The notes beneath the pieces were generated by a model that was given only the letters and a program-made list of their open reading frames with translations, was not told where the DNA came from and did not search any database. A stretch of DNA of 64,000 nt from Anaspis maculata. Taxonomy: Eukaryota > Arthropoda > Insecta > Coleoptera > Scraptiidae. Each line of letters begins with the position of its first letter. Position 1 is the stretch's first letter. Positions 44,071-55,606 of this stretch are shown here, in pieces. The stretch spans positions 57,159,306-57,223,305 of the forward strand of contig OX421963.1 of assembly GCA_949128115.1 (NCBI GenBank), read 5' to 3'. The translations under genes and the position numbers were made by a program.

Positions 44071-44880
44071 TTGTCTTCAACGTAATTTAAGCCCTATCCC
44101 CCATTGCATTTTCCATGACTTCCGGAGCAGCGTTGTGCCGTTAAGTCATGTCCGGAGCCCTATCGGGTCCCATTGTGTCTTCAAGTGTAGTTAAAGCTCT
44201 ATTAAGCCCCCTAATATTATGGTTTTTCCTCGTTTTTTTCATGGCTCACGGACTAGGTACCTACCAGTAAGCCCAGTTTTGCGGAATTTTGTGATACAGA
44301 CCTCCATTAGGCCCCCTTGTGTCTTCAATAAAGTTTGAAGTTCTGTTGAGCCTCTTTGCACTTTTCTGAGTCTTTCAGAGCACTAGAAAGACCCTTGTGC
44401 ATTTATGTTATATCGGTGCCCAAATTTGGCCTCCTCCTGGTGTCTGTGAGTACCGTATGATCAAAAACTTTCCTCCTCTAGGCAGGCTGTGGTCTGGTCA
44501 CTGGCAGGCAAAGGAGGCTGATTTTGGCCAGGCCACAGCCTGCCTAGAGGAGGGAAGTTTTTGATCATACGGTATAATTTGGAGCCCCAATGAACCCCCT
44601 TTATGTGCTTAATGGCTTCCAGAATTCCGCTAAGCCCCCTTCTGCCATCTTGTGTTACTTATACATGCACGATGGGCCCCCTTATTATATTTTTTTCGTG
44701 GCTCCCAGAATTCCAATAAGCCATCTTGTAGATTAGAGGTGGTCGTTTGGTCTCGGAGGATCCTTTCTGCACTGCGACTTATAAGATCTTTTGTGCGTTT
44801 TGGGCTCCATCAGGCCCCCTGCTTGTTCCTTCAATGTCTTTTGAAGCTCTGCTGAGCCACCTTACACCCGTTTCCGGGGC
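44070..44880 (+). repeat. Degenerate ~85-bp units of the GCCCCCTTGTGTCTTCAA family
   Basis: Units with GAAGTTCTGTTGAGCC, GCCCCCTTGTGTCTTC and TTTTCxTGGCTTCC recur through the block, interrupted by the 120-bp MITE. The right-arm counterpart is 54580-55435. Confidence 0.65.
44453..44572. mobile_element. MITE, 120 bp, CCGTATGATCAAAAACTTTC termini, TA flanks
   Basis: Almost entirely terminal inverted repeats: CCGTATGATCAAAAACTTTC and the next ~25 bases (CTCCTCTAGGCAGGCTGTGG) pair with the right end. TA occurs on both sides. The same insertion is in the right arm at 54935-55054, so it predates formation of the inverted repeat. Confidence 0.85.
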
Positions 44881-45065
44881 GCAGATATTTTTTCCTTAAG
44901 CATCCGCCCGAGTTCTCCCGCCTTACTGAGTGCTCGCTATACCAAGTCCTCCGCCTTACCAAGTCCTCATTGGGGACGCGCTGTGCGCCAGGCTGCGCGC
45001 GCCGGCACCATGCAATTTCATTCATCGCAAATTTGCGCGCCAAACAGTGTTGTCATCACCAGAGA
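44870..45065. repeat. GC-rich arm segment, pairs with 49960-50175
   Basis: CATCCGCCCGAGTTCTCCCG and GGACGCGCTGTGCGCCAGGC are reproduced, reversed, at 50020-50145, at about 98% by eye. CCGCCTTACC-type words repeat locally. It encodes frames such as MLAIPSPPPYQVLIGDALCA in both arms, without recognised motif. Confidence 0.7.
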
Positions 45066-46763
45066 TAGTAGATAGACTGATTTCTTCCCCATACTCAGTT
45101 CATTACAAAAGGTTTTCCTTACTCTTACACCATCAAGGAAACAAAAGGAAAAGACACTGAAATAATATATTTCAAATTAACAGTCGAATGCGAAGCAGCA
45201 GATTTCGAAAAATGGAAGGGCGATTTTGAATTTCTCTCCAAAACGAACTACAATGTATGTTAATATTTATATTTTTTTCAAAGAAATCATATTTAACCTG
45301 CATTGTACATAACCATAGTGCAAGTGGCACATTCTTAGAAAAGGCTTATCGAGAGGAATACAGCGCAGTTTTCAATTTTTTTATATTCCTAAAAATAAAG
45401 GAAACAAAATTACAACGCGGGTGGAAAAAACTTACAACGAACATTTTGAGTCAACTTTTTTATTCATCATGAAAAGGTGTTCAAAATGTTCATTTCATTC
45501 CTGGCAGAAGGTTAAGCGGCGTGAAATTTATCTGACATTCTGTAGCATTTCTCATTCTCAAAGTTGACCTGAAATATGTGTTTGATTTTTTTAGTTTTTC
45601 GGAATTTTGGAGAAAAAAAACGACACTGTATTCCTCTTAATAAGTTCTTTTCAACGATGTGTCACCCGATACCCGATCTGCCTTTGCATTTTATGAAAGA
45701 AAGGCTGTATACGCAGGGTATCAATATTTCTCCCTCAAAAATGAAGAGAAAGAGATATAGAGATTTTGATGGGATTCCAATAAATGTTTGTCCACTTTGT
45801 TTCCGTTTGGATCACCCCACATTTTTTTAGGAGGCCAATAGCCCTAAAACACTGGAAAAGTTTCTGAAGTATTACTGGGGATTTTTTGACAAACAAAAAA
45901 ATTTTCAACTGTTTCATAATTTTGAGAGACGTATAAAATTGAGTACAGGGGTACGATTCTCGAGTTATTCGAATGATTTTTCGTATACGAATCTCCTTGG
46001 TTTCGTGTGTATTTTAGGCCAGTCAAATTAGAACAAATTTTTCCGTTTGAGGGAAAAAACTGTTGGAGTTTTGGAAATTTGACAGTAATGTCCGGCAAGG
46101 TATACTGTTAAACATACTAAAAGTCCCCAACTCCACCTATTGAGCTCGAGCCGCCATCTTGGAAAAATGGTCCTTCGATCCAGTTTTCTGCTTATATTAC
46201 GCTAATCATAAGAGTTATTCAATTAAGTTTAATCAAAACTTATATCAAGGCTATAAAATTGTCTACAAAAATTGTTCCATACCGATTTTTTTCTCGTATC
46301 TGTTGAAATTATTAAAATTAAATTAACAAAAAAAAAACAAAAAATAAGCGATTTTTTGCCTATGGCTAGATATATTGTCTTCAAAATTTGTGAAGATGTT
46401 GGCAGTCTACATCAAAGCTAAACGTGACAGTTGAGATAGAAAAAAAAATGCGAAAATATTCTTTTATTTTTTTTTAAATTAAGCAAAAATTTGGTTTTCG
46501 AGTTTGACATTTGCAACAGGGCGGAGTAAAGGTTTCAATCGAACATCAATCAGTTTTGATATTTACATATTGTGAGACAAGATTTCATCAGTATTGTGCC
46601 TTCATGAGCTTCTGGAATGCTCGATATGAATCAAACTAAAAGAATAATAGCTAAGTCCAAAAAGTGTTGTCGATTGGTTCTGAAGGAAACATTTCGAAAC
46701 GAAAGACGTCAGCAAAGGATATACAGGAGGTCCAAAGGTTATTCAACTGTATATGAGCCCCAT

Positions 46764-46943
46764 TTGGAGCGGTGGTGGCCGAGTGGTACAGGTGATGGCA
46801 AGCCAAACCATTCGCGCTGCCCTGTGTGGGTTCGAATCCTACTTCATCCATGGATATTTTGTGCTGTCCCCGAGGTTGAATGGTAGAGCAGCTTATAGCT
46901 GAATGTCGCCTCGTAAAATAAGACAATTAAATAAATAGATTAA
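46764..46943 (+). mobile_element. tRNA-Ser/Leu-like SINE inserted in the left half of the central palindrome
   Basis: A box GTGGCCGAGTGGTACAGG (46775-46792) and B box GGTTCGAATCC (46829-46839) are near-consensus. The T arm, GTGGG-TTCGAAT-CCTAC, pairs, but the acceptor stem does not close, so it is tRNA-derived, not a tRNA. A ~90-base body and an AATAAATAG tail follow. The mirror position (about 47672-47690) reads ATCAATATGGGGCTCATATA uninterrupted, giving the empty site. Confidence 0.75.
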
Positions 46944-48082
46944 TATTGATGTGCCTTATCCAAAATAGTACAAAAAAATCAACCAAAATGTTGGAATATA
47001 CCCTGTATAACAAAAAGTAACGATACAAAATGGAAGTAGTGAAGCACACCTGATGCCAAAAAGACGGCCTTTACATTTCTGAAAAAAAGAACAAGATTAT
47101 TTGATTTATTTGAAAGTTATTAGTCCTCAAACTTGACTTCACAAATTTTATACTGTCAAATGAGAAAAAGTAGAGAGAAGTAACTGTCGGAGTTTCAGAA
47201 ATTTGACAGTGATGTTTGCTAAGGTATACTCATGAACATACTAAAAGTCCCCGCCTCTACCTGTTGTGCTCGAGCTGCCATCTTGGAAAAATGGTAATAA
47301 ACTTGATCGAAGGAGCATTTTACCAAGATGGCGGCTCAAGCGCAACAAGTAGAGGCGGGGACTTTTAGTATGTTTATGAGTATACCTTAGCGAACATCCC
47401 TGTCAAATTTCTGAAACTCCGACAGTTACTTCTCTCTACTTTTCCCTATTTGACTGGCTGAAATTTGTAAAGTCAAGTTCGAGGACTAATAACTTTCAAA
47501 TAAATCAATTAATTTTGTTCCTTTTTTCAGCAATGTAAAGGCTGTATTTTTGACCTCAGGTATGATCTACTACTTCCATTTTGTATCGTTACTTTTTGTT
47601 ATACACTATACAGGGTGGATTTTAACATTTTGATTGTGTCTTTTGTACTATTTTGGATAAGGCACATCAATATGGGGCTCATATACAGTTGAATAACCTT
47701 TGTACCTCCTGTATATCCTTTACTGATGTCTTTTGTTTTGAAATGTTTCCTTCACAACCAATCGACAACACTTTTTGGACTTAGCTATTATTCTTTTAGT
47801 TTAATTCATATCGAGCATTCCAGAAGCGCGTGAAGGCACAATACTGGTGAAATCTTGTCTTACAATATGTAAATATCAAAACTGATTGACGTTCGATTGA
47901 AACCTTTACTCCGCCCTGTTGGAAATGTCAAACTCGAAAACCAAATTTTTACTCAGTTGAAAAAAAAATAAAAAAATATTTTCGCAATTTTTTTTCCTAT
48001 CTCAACTGTCACGTTTAGCTTTGATGTAGACTGCCAACATCTTCACAAAACAATATCTCTAGCCATAGGGTAAAAATCGTTG

Positions 48083-48103
48083 TTTTTTTTTTTTTTTTTT
48101 TTT
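48083..48103 (+). repeat. T21 homopolymer
   Basis: Twenty-one consecutive T; the mirror position (46325-46345) has an interrupted A run, so the tract expanded in one arm only. Confidence 0.9.
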
Positions 48104-48231
48104 GGTCATTCAATTTTATCAATATCAACAGATACGAGAAAAAAATCAGTATGAAACAATTTTTGTAGACAATTTTGTAGCCTTGATTTTTTATTAAACT
48201 TAATTGAATATCTCTGATGATTAGCGTAATA

Positions 48232-49368
48232 CAGGGTGTCCCACGAAGTAACCGACATAGTTCAAGGGTAGATGTACTTTCTCGAGGCAAAACAGAATCT
48301 GCCTTCGAAATTTTCATGACGTCCCCCGTTTTTGATATACAGGGGGATTTATGTGTTCAACCAAAAAGTTTGATTGGCCATATCTCAGGAATGCACCAAT
48401 AGAATCTATTGAAATTTTGCAGGTATATTCTAGAACCAAGAGCCTTTGTAGCGCCCTATTCACTTATAAAATTAATACAGGACCGTACTCAAAATTTTGT
48501 TTTTTGAGTTTCTGTTGAAAAAGTCATCCTGTATAGATTTTTTTTCAAAATCTAATGTTATATTCGAAAACAACATAAGAAATGCTACAAAATGCGATTC
48601 CTAAATTGTTTGGCACTAATTTAGCTGATCCGAAAAAAAATTGATACCAAAAATTTTTCAGGAATATTTTTTCAAATTCAAATTTAAATCAGTGAAACGC
48701 TATTCCAGATGGTCAAACAAAGTCACTATTTCAATTGTGGTGCTCTAACCAACCAAAAATAATTTCAGGAGAATTTTCTTGAAACATGAATTTGGTACCT
48801 CAGATTCCTACCAAAATTCATGTTTCCAGAAAATCTCCTGAGATTATCCTTGGTTTGGTAGAACATCAAAATTAAAATTGTTACTTTGTTTGACCACCTG
48901 GAATAGCGTTTGAGTGATTTGAATCAAATTTTCAAAAATATTCCTGAAAAATTTCTGGTATTAATTTTTTTTCGGCTAAATCAGTGCCAAACAATTTAGG
49001 AATCGCATTTTGTAGCATTTTTTATGTAGTTTCCAAATATGACATCAGATTTTAAAAAACAATCTATACAGGATGACTTTTTCAACAGAAACTCGAAAAA
49101 CAAAATTTTGGGTACGGTCCTGTATTAATTTCATAAGTGAATAGGGCGCTACAAAGGCTTTTGGTTCTAGAATATACCTGCAAAATTTCAATAGATTCTA
49201 TTGATGTATTCCTGAGATATGGCCAATCAAACTTTTCGGTTGAACACATAAATCACCCTGTATATCGGAAACGGGAGACGTCAAGAAAATTTCGAAGGCA
49301 GATTCTGATTTGCCTCGAGAAAGTACATCTACCCTTGAACCATGTCGGTTACTTCGTGGGACAGCCTG
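48232..49368. mobile_element. Foldback element, 1,137 bp, CAGGGTGTCCC termini, TA duplication proven by empty site
   Basis: CAGGGTGTCCCACGAAGTAA at 48232 pairs with its complement ending GGGACAGCCTG at 49368; pairing continues to a centre near 48815. The other half of the central palindrome reads (reversed) GATTAGCGTAATATAAGC without interruption; here it is GATTAGCGTAATA, the element, TATAAGC. So the element inserted at TA and duplicated it. No transposase; frames at 48217 and 49198 are the two ends of the same repeat. Confidence 0.85.
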
Positions 49369-50174
49369 TATAAGCAGAAAACTGGATCGAAGGACCATTT
49401 TTCCAAGATGGCGGCTCGAGCTCGATAGGTAGAGTTGGAGACTTTTAGTATGTTTAACAGTACACCTTACCGGACATTACTGTCAAATTTCCAAAACTCC
49501 AACAGTTTTTTCCCTCCAGCTTTCCTTATTTGACTGGCCTATTTTGGCTGTCGGAAAGGAGAATTCACATACGAAAACTTTTCGAACACGTTCGAGAATC
49601 GCAACCCAGAGCCGTTTTTTGAAAAACGTCAACAAAAAAGAAAAATATATATCTTTTCCACATAATTACGAAGACGCTTTGTACTCAATTTTGTAATAGG
49701 TACACTCAGTACACCGTATAAAAAAATGAGTTTTTATCTCCATTTTTGAGGAATAAATCCTTCAAATAGTTTTTACCTACTGAGAATACAGCCTTAAGGG
49801 TGGTTGCGCTGCTAGAGGTGGGGGGTAAAGCAAAAACATGACCGATTGACCGCTGAAATGTGCGCAATTAAAAACAGAAATCAACTTCTGGAGTTTTCAC
49901 AGAACTTCCGTGTAACTGAGGGTTGTAATCCAGCTCAGGTTTCCACCTTGTATAAAAAGACACAGCCGCGTATCTACTATCTCTATTGATGACAACACTG
50001 TTTGGCGCGCAAATTTGCGAAGAATGAAATTGCATGGTGCCGGCGCGCGCAGCCTGGCGCACAGCGCGTCCCCAATGAGGACTTGGTAAGGCGGAGGACT
50101 TGGTATAGCGAGCACTCGGTAAGGCGGGAGAACTCGGGCGGATGCTTAAGGAAAAAATATCTGCTTCCGGGGCA

Positions 50175-50470
50175 GTCATGAGCACCTTCTGCTTTGGTGA
50201 TATTCGGAATCCTATCGGACCTCATTGGGTCCGTAAGTGTAGTTTGGAGCCCTAATGAGCCCCTCTATGTTTTTCTTGGCTATCAGAATTCCAGTGAGCC
50301 CCCTGTTGCCTTCTTGTGTGTGCCCATAACTTAATTGGGCCCCTCGTTTTTTCAACGTCTCTTAAAGCTCCGCTGGGCCCCCTTATTTTTTCAACGTCTC
50401 TTAAAGCTCCGCTGGGCCCTCTTACATCTTTTCGTGGCTTTCAGAGCAGTAGTAAGTAGCTTGTGTCTTC
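50175..50470 (+). repeat. Degenerate AAAGCTCCGCTGGGCCCCC family block
   Basis: Contains a 39-bp direct duplication of TTTTTTCAACGTCTCTTAAA with AGCTCCGCTGGGCCC at about 50348 and 50386. Pairs with 54570-54740. Confidence 0.6.
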
Positions 50471-50531
50471 ACCGATAAAGCGTTGGTCCTACTTGCTGTA
50501 GCAGTTAAATAGGCGCCAACTTATACATGGT

Positions 50532-52079
50532 GGTAATAATACTACTACAAAATAGTAAATGTGATATAGTTCCGTAATACACTACTTCTCGTATATATTC
50601 GCAGTGAATGGAGTAGTAGATTTTACCACTACAGTAGAGAGGATTTTACCACTACAGCAAAGTAAATTTTAACATTCCCTGTCGTCAACAGAATGTTTTC
50701 GTAGTTGTAAGGAATACTGCATTATAGTAATAAGAGATACCATATTAGATGGTTTTACTTACCTTACGGAAAGATTGCTATCACATATCTGGTCGGTAAC
50801 ATTAACCGTTACGTTTCATTATTCATAAATATACTTGTAATATTGGGAATAAATAAAAAGAATCGAAATTTAATACAATAATATGTAATTTAAAAAAAAA
50901 AGAACCATACAATCAAAATTCAATGAAATTTGAATAATTAACATACGTACGTAGATTACAAGACATCATAGGAACAGATAAATTTTCATAAAACAAAACA
51001 AAAATGGGAGAACGTTGAAAAATACAGATTACAAAGAATATTAAAAATGAGAAGGGGTTACATTCAATTTTAGATTGCGGATTTCATAAAATAAACTATA
51101 GTTATGTAGCTTAGTAATTATTCAGTACAAATAACATGATAGCTTGAAGCCTCGGAGGAAATTATGTTATAAAGGTCCGTATTTAGGGACCCATCCGAGA
51201 CTTCATAGTTTTAATTTTGCGAACTAAGATAATCCTCACTCACGTTAGATACAAATTCTCTCCACTTCAGCTTTAGATCAACCCTCAGCTTAGCCCTTAG
51301 CCCTCTTAAAGCACTAGTTGCATCAAATCTTCTTCCGTCAAAAGGAAAGCTCCGTCATCCAGAAAATTTGCTATAAAATAAACCGTTTCAGATTAATTTA
51401 TGCTAACAACCTAACCTTTTTATTAAGGTAACTATTAAGGAAAATAAAACCGGAAACTCCTAAGTCATGGATACTCTAGCAACTTACAACAAATACCTAG
51501 CTGAAGCACTAAAGCTGATAAATGCAAACCATTGATGGCAACAGAAACCATGCCGAAGCTGAGTGGCAAATGCGTGCAGCTAAACTACCTACGTATCTAC
51601 GACCACAACTACACTACAGTGCAACTAGGTAGCTACTTCACCACAATATAAAATTTAGTACCTACCTTCGAAGACTGATTTCAGTTCTTGGGGAATACCA
51701 GGCTTTTCCATTGCCCTCGCAGAAACAGAAACACCACACACCGGAACCGCAAGAAAAATGGAGAACAAGCACCGACAAGAAAAATATGGCTTGGGCGCGT
51801 GGGGTGAGATGCTTCCCATCGAAAACCCGAATCAAATCACATGATCACAATTCGGAAGTCTCGTTGGCTGACCGACTCGATTATTACCGATCGTAGCCGT
51901 GTAACAGAGCGTAACTTCAGTAGCAGTGATGGTAACATTTCTGTAGTGGTAATTTCTACCATTTGAACGTAGGACATATAACTATGGAGATATTTGACGG
52001 TGAATACTTCTACGAAGATGTTATTAACAACATATGTAGTGGTGGCTGCCACTGCACAGTTCAACTATTTTGAAGTAGT
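50532..52079. mobile_element. ~1.55 kb element with AATACTACTxCAAAATAGT termini
   Basis: AATAATACTACTACAAAATA at 50532 pairs imperfectly with TATTTTGAAGTAGTATT at 52063-52079. Subterminal TTTTACCACTACAG (50616, 50638) and CTGTAGTGGTAAT (51942) are also inverted. The interior is mostly unique and carries the possible coding relic at 51204-51375. It interrupts the GGGCCC repeat family. Confidence 0.5.
51204..51375 (-). pseudogene. Possible decayed coding segment, unidentified
   Basis: On the minus strand one frame reads FIANFLDDGAFLLTEEDLMQ before a stop and, shifted by one frame, DGRRFDATSALRGLRAKLRV followed by DLKLKWREFVSNVSEDYL. The first segment is reminiscent of the LTEEDL stretch of SAM domains; the second has the regular amphipathic K/R pattern of a helix. 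The two would join through a frameshift near 51320. Too short and damaged to name. Confidence 0.25.
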
Positions 52080-52199
52080 ATTTCTCACAATTTGTAGAGC
52101 TGTCCCTTAGTCTTAGAGCCGTTGTACGAACCGTTTTTTAAAGTATTGATAATCAGTTGATACAAGAACTGCTACATTTAGTTAATGGGAAGTTCAATA

Positions 52200-52840
52200 T
52201 TTTTCTGAGTGTTCATGTGGTATTCAAAGCCCTATGGGGCCCCTTGTCTTTTAAGTATAGTATGAAGCCATAATTAGCCTGCCACTCAGACTATTATTGG
52301 TTTTTAGAGTAGCAGTAAACGCCATTTGCCTTCCCTTGTTATCTGAAGCTTCATAAGGCCCCCTTGTGTTTTCAATATCGTTTGTAGTCCTGCTGAGCCT
52401 CCTTGCATTTTTCCATGACTTTCGGAACTCAATCGGACCTCTTTGTATTTCACAGGCGCGTGGTGGCCCGCCGGGCAGCCGGGCATTTCCCCGTAGGCCC
52501 TCAGCCGTAGAGCCTCAAGGGGCCTTTCTTGTCGTTTTCTATTTCTATATATTTCTTAATTTCCCAAAAATTGGATGAATTTTCCTGAAGCATAAAATTG
52601 TCTACCTATTGGGTAAATGATTTCCAGACTTTTGAGATCATAAGGATGTTTTGGACCAGTAATCAGTTCACACCGTCGTGGCCTGGAATACTAAAATATC
52701 TGAATTTTTCAAAGGACCCCGCACGATTCTTATGGAAAATGGGTCTCGGTCAAATTCCCTAATTTTTTTATATGTTGTAGTCCAATTTGACACGAGCCAA
52801 AAACCATCGTCCGTTATTCACAAAAGAGAAAAGTTTTTTT
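52200..52840. repeat. GGCCCCCTTGTG family block followed by unique sequence
   Basis: Units CAAAGCCCTATGGGGCCCC and AAGGCCCCCTTGTGTTTTC extend to about 52530. After that no feature is recognised to 52840. Confidence 0.5.
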
Positions 52841-53885
52841 TTTCTTTAAGGGGTTGATGATGGGTTATTTCAATGTAAAAAATATGTTTCAAGGTAAGTA
52901 AAAACATTTCAACGTCCTTTCTTACGCATATGACTCATGATACAATATACCTACAGTGTTTTTATGATTTTTTTGCCTGGATATCCGTACAAAAAAAAAG
53001 TTAGGAACTATGTACAGGTAAACATAATTAACCTGCTGTGAAGTTGAAACTTGATAGGAACATCAATATTTTCAATAATTATCTAGGCAAAAAAATCATT
53101 GAAAAAATGTATATCTCACCCTGCTGTAAGGATGCTAACATAAGCATAATAGTGAAAGTGAGTTTTGAGAGGGGATTCTCACAATCAGATGCAGAGAATC
53201 CGACCATAGACCTTCTCCTACATTTTCAAGATTTATTTCGAATTTTCGAATATGATGTTCAGAAACAAGGATAAGGGATGGGAGACGGGGTTGAAATTAT
53301 TTTTGAAGAATAGACATTTTTACAAAACAAGATGATGTGAGAGTCCACTATTTCCATTCATTTGGTTTATGACATGGAAGAATGTTTTATGCTTCATTAT
53401 AGTCAAATTCAACCCTCTGTGGGGTGGAAACTGGTCATACGAATGAATTTTCCCTCGGTAATCTTGTTTAGCGTAACTGGTTAAGCACAATGGGTAGTAT
53501 TAATAGAAAATATGCATAAGCATTTGCTTGGATTTCATAGGCGTTGCCAGGGAAAGTTTGCTCAGCAACTCCTCAAAAATCTAAGCAGAAATTCAGCCGA
53601 ATTGACCGAGGTTTTTTTTTCAACCCCACCCCCTATTTGGGGGTTGGAAAAACAATTTGTGCCAAAACTCATACTTCGACAAAATAGAACCATCTGCATG
53701 ACTTTCAAACGTAATTTCGGATTTGATACTCACAAGTAGGGGTTGGGGGTGAGGGCTGATTTTTTCACAAAAGAAAAAGGGAATTGTCATGAGCCATATG
53801 TGTTAGAAAGGACGTTGAAATGTTTTCACTTACCTTGGAACATATTTTCTTACAATGAAATAACCCATCATCAACCCCTTATACA
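52840..53885. mobile_element. Foldback element, ~1.05 kb, in the right arm
   Basis: AAGGGGTTGATGATGGGTTA (52850) and the following ~95 bases, including CATTTCAACGTCCTTTCT, pair with 53790-53882. Inner parts pair weakly. It ends against TACAGGGTG at 53882, another CAGGGTG-type junction. Frames inside have no recognised motif. Confidence 0.6.
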
Positions 53886-54570
53886 GGGTGTTCGGGTTTG
53901 GTTATTACAAACTTTGAGGGATGATTCCCCATCAAAAATAAAGCCGAAAGAACAAAAAACTCATGGTCCTAAAATGCTTCCTGGGGGTTGAAGTTGACTT
54001 TTTTAAATGGTTTTTTCACCGTAACTTTTGAACCGTTGGACCGATTTTGATCCAATTTGAACCAAAGTTTAGTTCAATGTTTCCATAGAATAATAATACC
54101 ACAATTCATCAAAAATTTCTGGGGGCGTAGATAATAGGAGACGGTTCCCTATTTTCGCCCCAATTTTTATCTTCCCTGATTATTTTTCATTATTGTAAAT
54201 ATTTTCGGATTTTACGTTCAATTTAGAAAAAAAAGTTACTACTGCGAAATTTTGATAAGAGGCTTCATTTCCGAGATGATTGGTTTTTAAACTTTGGAAA
54301 ACATCTCGAAAGCGCCACTTTCCAGAGCCCAAATTGTTTTTCTCTGAAAACGCCTCGTTTCCTAGCAAAAAATGACAGTAAATCAACTTAAGCGACCCAG
54401 AAAACTTACTCTAGTTGAGAAATCATAAGTTTTCTTGGATTTTAATTTTTAGGCCTTTGAAAGTCGTGATTTCGAGGAAATAAAAGGTTCAAACCCAAGT
54501 ATCTCGCAAATGAAGCCTCTAATCAAAATTTTTCAAGAGTAATTTTTTCTTCTAAATTGAACGTAAAATC
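53883..54570. repeat. CAGGGTG-ended repeat with internal palindrome
   Basis: Starts TACAGGGTGTTCGGGTTTGG. GTAACTTTTGAACCGTTGGA at 54020 matches 18148. Within it, 54195-54290 (ACGTTCAATTTAGAAAA, TTGATAAGAGGCTTCATTT) pairs with 54465-54570. Confidence 0.6.
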
Positions 54571-54579
54571 AAGACATTG

Positions 54580-55435
54580 AAGGGACAAGGGGGCCTAATG
54601 GAGCTCTGGATAAACCAAGAAGGCAGAAAGGACGTACTGGAATTTTGATAGCTAGAAGAAAAACACAAGGGGGCTCACTAGGGCTTCAAACTACACTGGC
54701 GAACGCAACGGGGTCCGATAGAGCTCCGTATATCACATGAAGGCACAAAGGACTTACACTAGGGCTTCCAGAAATGCAAGAACGCACAAGATGGCTTAAT
54801 GGAATTCTGAAAACCATAAACATAATAAGGGGGCCAATCGTGCATGTATAACACAAGATGGCAAAAGGGGGCTTAGCGGAATTCTGGAAGCCATTGAGCA
54901 CATAAAGGGGGTTCATTTAGGGCTCCAAATTATACCGTATGATCAAAAGCTTTCCTCCTCTAGGCAGACTGTGGCATGGCCAAAATCAGCCTCCTTTGCC
55001 TGCCAATGACCAGACCACAGCTTGCCTAGAGGATGAAAGTTTTTGATCATACGGTACTTACAGACACCAGGAGGAGGCCTAATTTGGGACCCGATATAAC
55101 ATGAATGCACAAGGGTCTTTCTAGTGCTCTGAAAGACTCAGAAAAGTGCAAAGGGGCTCAACAAAAGTTCAAACTTTATTGGAGACACAAGGGGGCCCAA
55201 TGGAGGTCTGTATTACAAAATTACGCAAAATTGGGCTTACTGGTAGGTACCTAGTCCATGAGCCATGAAAAAAACGAGAAAAAACCATAATATTAGGAGG
55301 CTTAATAGAGCTTTAACTACACCTGAAGACACAATGGGGCCCGATAGGGCTCCGGACATGACTCAACGGCACAACGCTGCTCCGGAAGTCATGGAAAATG
55401 CAATGGGGGATAGGGCTTAAATTACGTTGAAGACA
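54580..55435 (-). repeat. GCCCCCTTGTGTCTTC family, right-arm block
   Basis: Reverse-oriented counterpart of 44070-44880, with CACAAGGGGGCTC and AGGGCTCCxxA words, interrupted by the MITE at 54935-55054. Confidence 0.65.
54935..55054. mobile_element. 120-bp MITE, right-arm copy
   Basis: Orthologous position and same ends as 44453-44572, with TA on both sides and a few substitutions (CAGACTGTGGCATGG for the mirrored sequence). Confidence 0.85.
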
Positions 55436-55439
55436 CCAT

Positions 55440-55565
55440 AGGGGGGCGTTTTTTCCGGGCGCGTTTTTTCTCGGGGGTATTTTTTCCCGGGGGTGTTTAT
55501 TCTGGGGTCGTTTTTTCTGGGGGTGTTTTGCTAGGGGTGTTTTGCTGGGGGCGTTTTTTCCTAGA
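55440..55565. repeat. CCCCGGG/GGGGGTGTTTT minisatellite, right-arm copy
   Basis: Units GGGGGTATTTTTTCCC, GGGGGTGTTTTGCT and similar. More units and more variants than the left-arm array. Confidence 0.75.
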
Positions 55566-55606
55566 ACCCATTTTTAAGACACATTTAGTGAAATTATTTG
55601 AGGGGT

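Larger units (their letters stand above)
45702..49798. mobile_element. Central palindrome: expanded copy of the 13.3 kb element
   Basis: The outer edges (45702-46000 and 49700-49798) match the compact element at 13320-13746, including GGCTGTATACGCAGGGTATC and GAGAATACAGCCTTA. Between them a palindrome pairs 46040-47300 with 47310-49530. Its centre near 47305 is flanked by GCCATCTTGGAAAAATGG on one side and CCATTTT..CCAAGATGGCGGC words on the other. Two later insertions, present in one arm only, are annotated separately. Confidence 0.65.

Noticed and set aside
46764..46850. Functional serine/leucine tRNA gene
   Set aside because: A and B boxes and T arm are good, but the acceptor stem does not pair and a SINE-like body with an A/T-rich tail follows.
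48015..48317. 100-codon minus-strand frame across the T21 tract
   Set aside because: Created by the poly-T run (polylysine in translation) and the foldback end.
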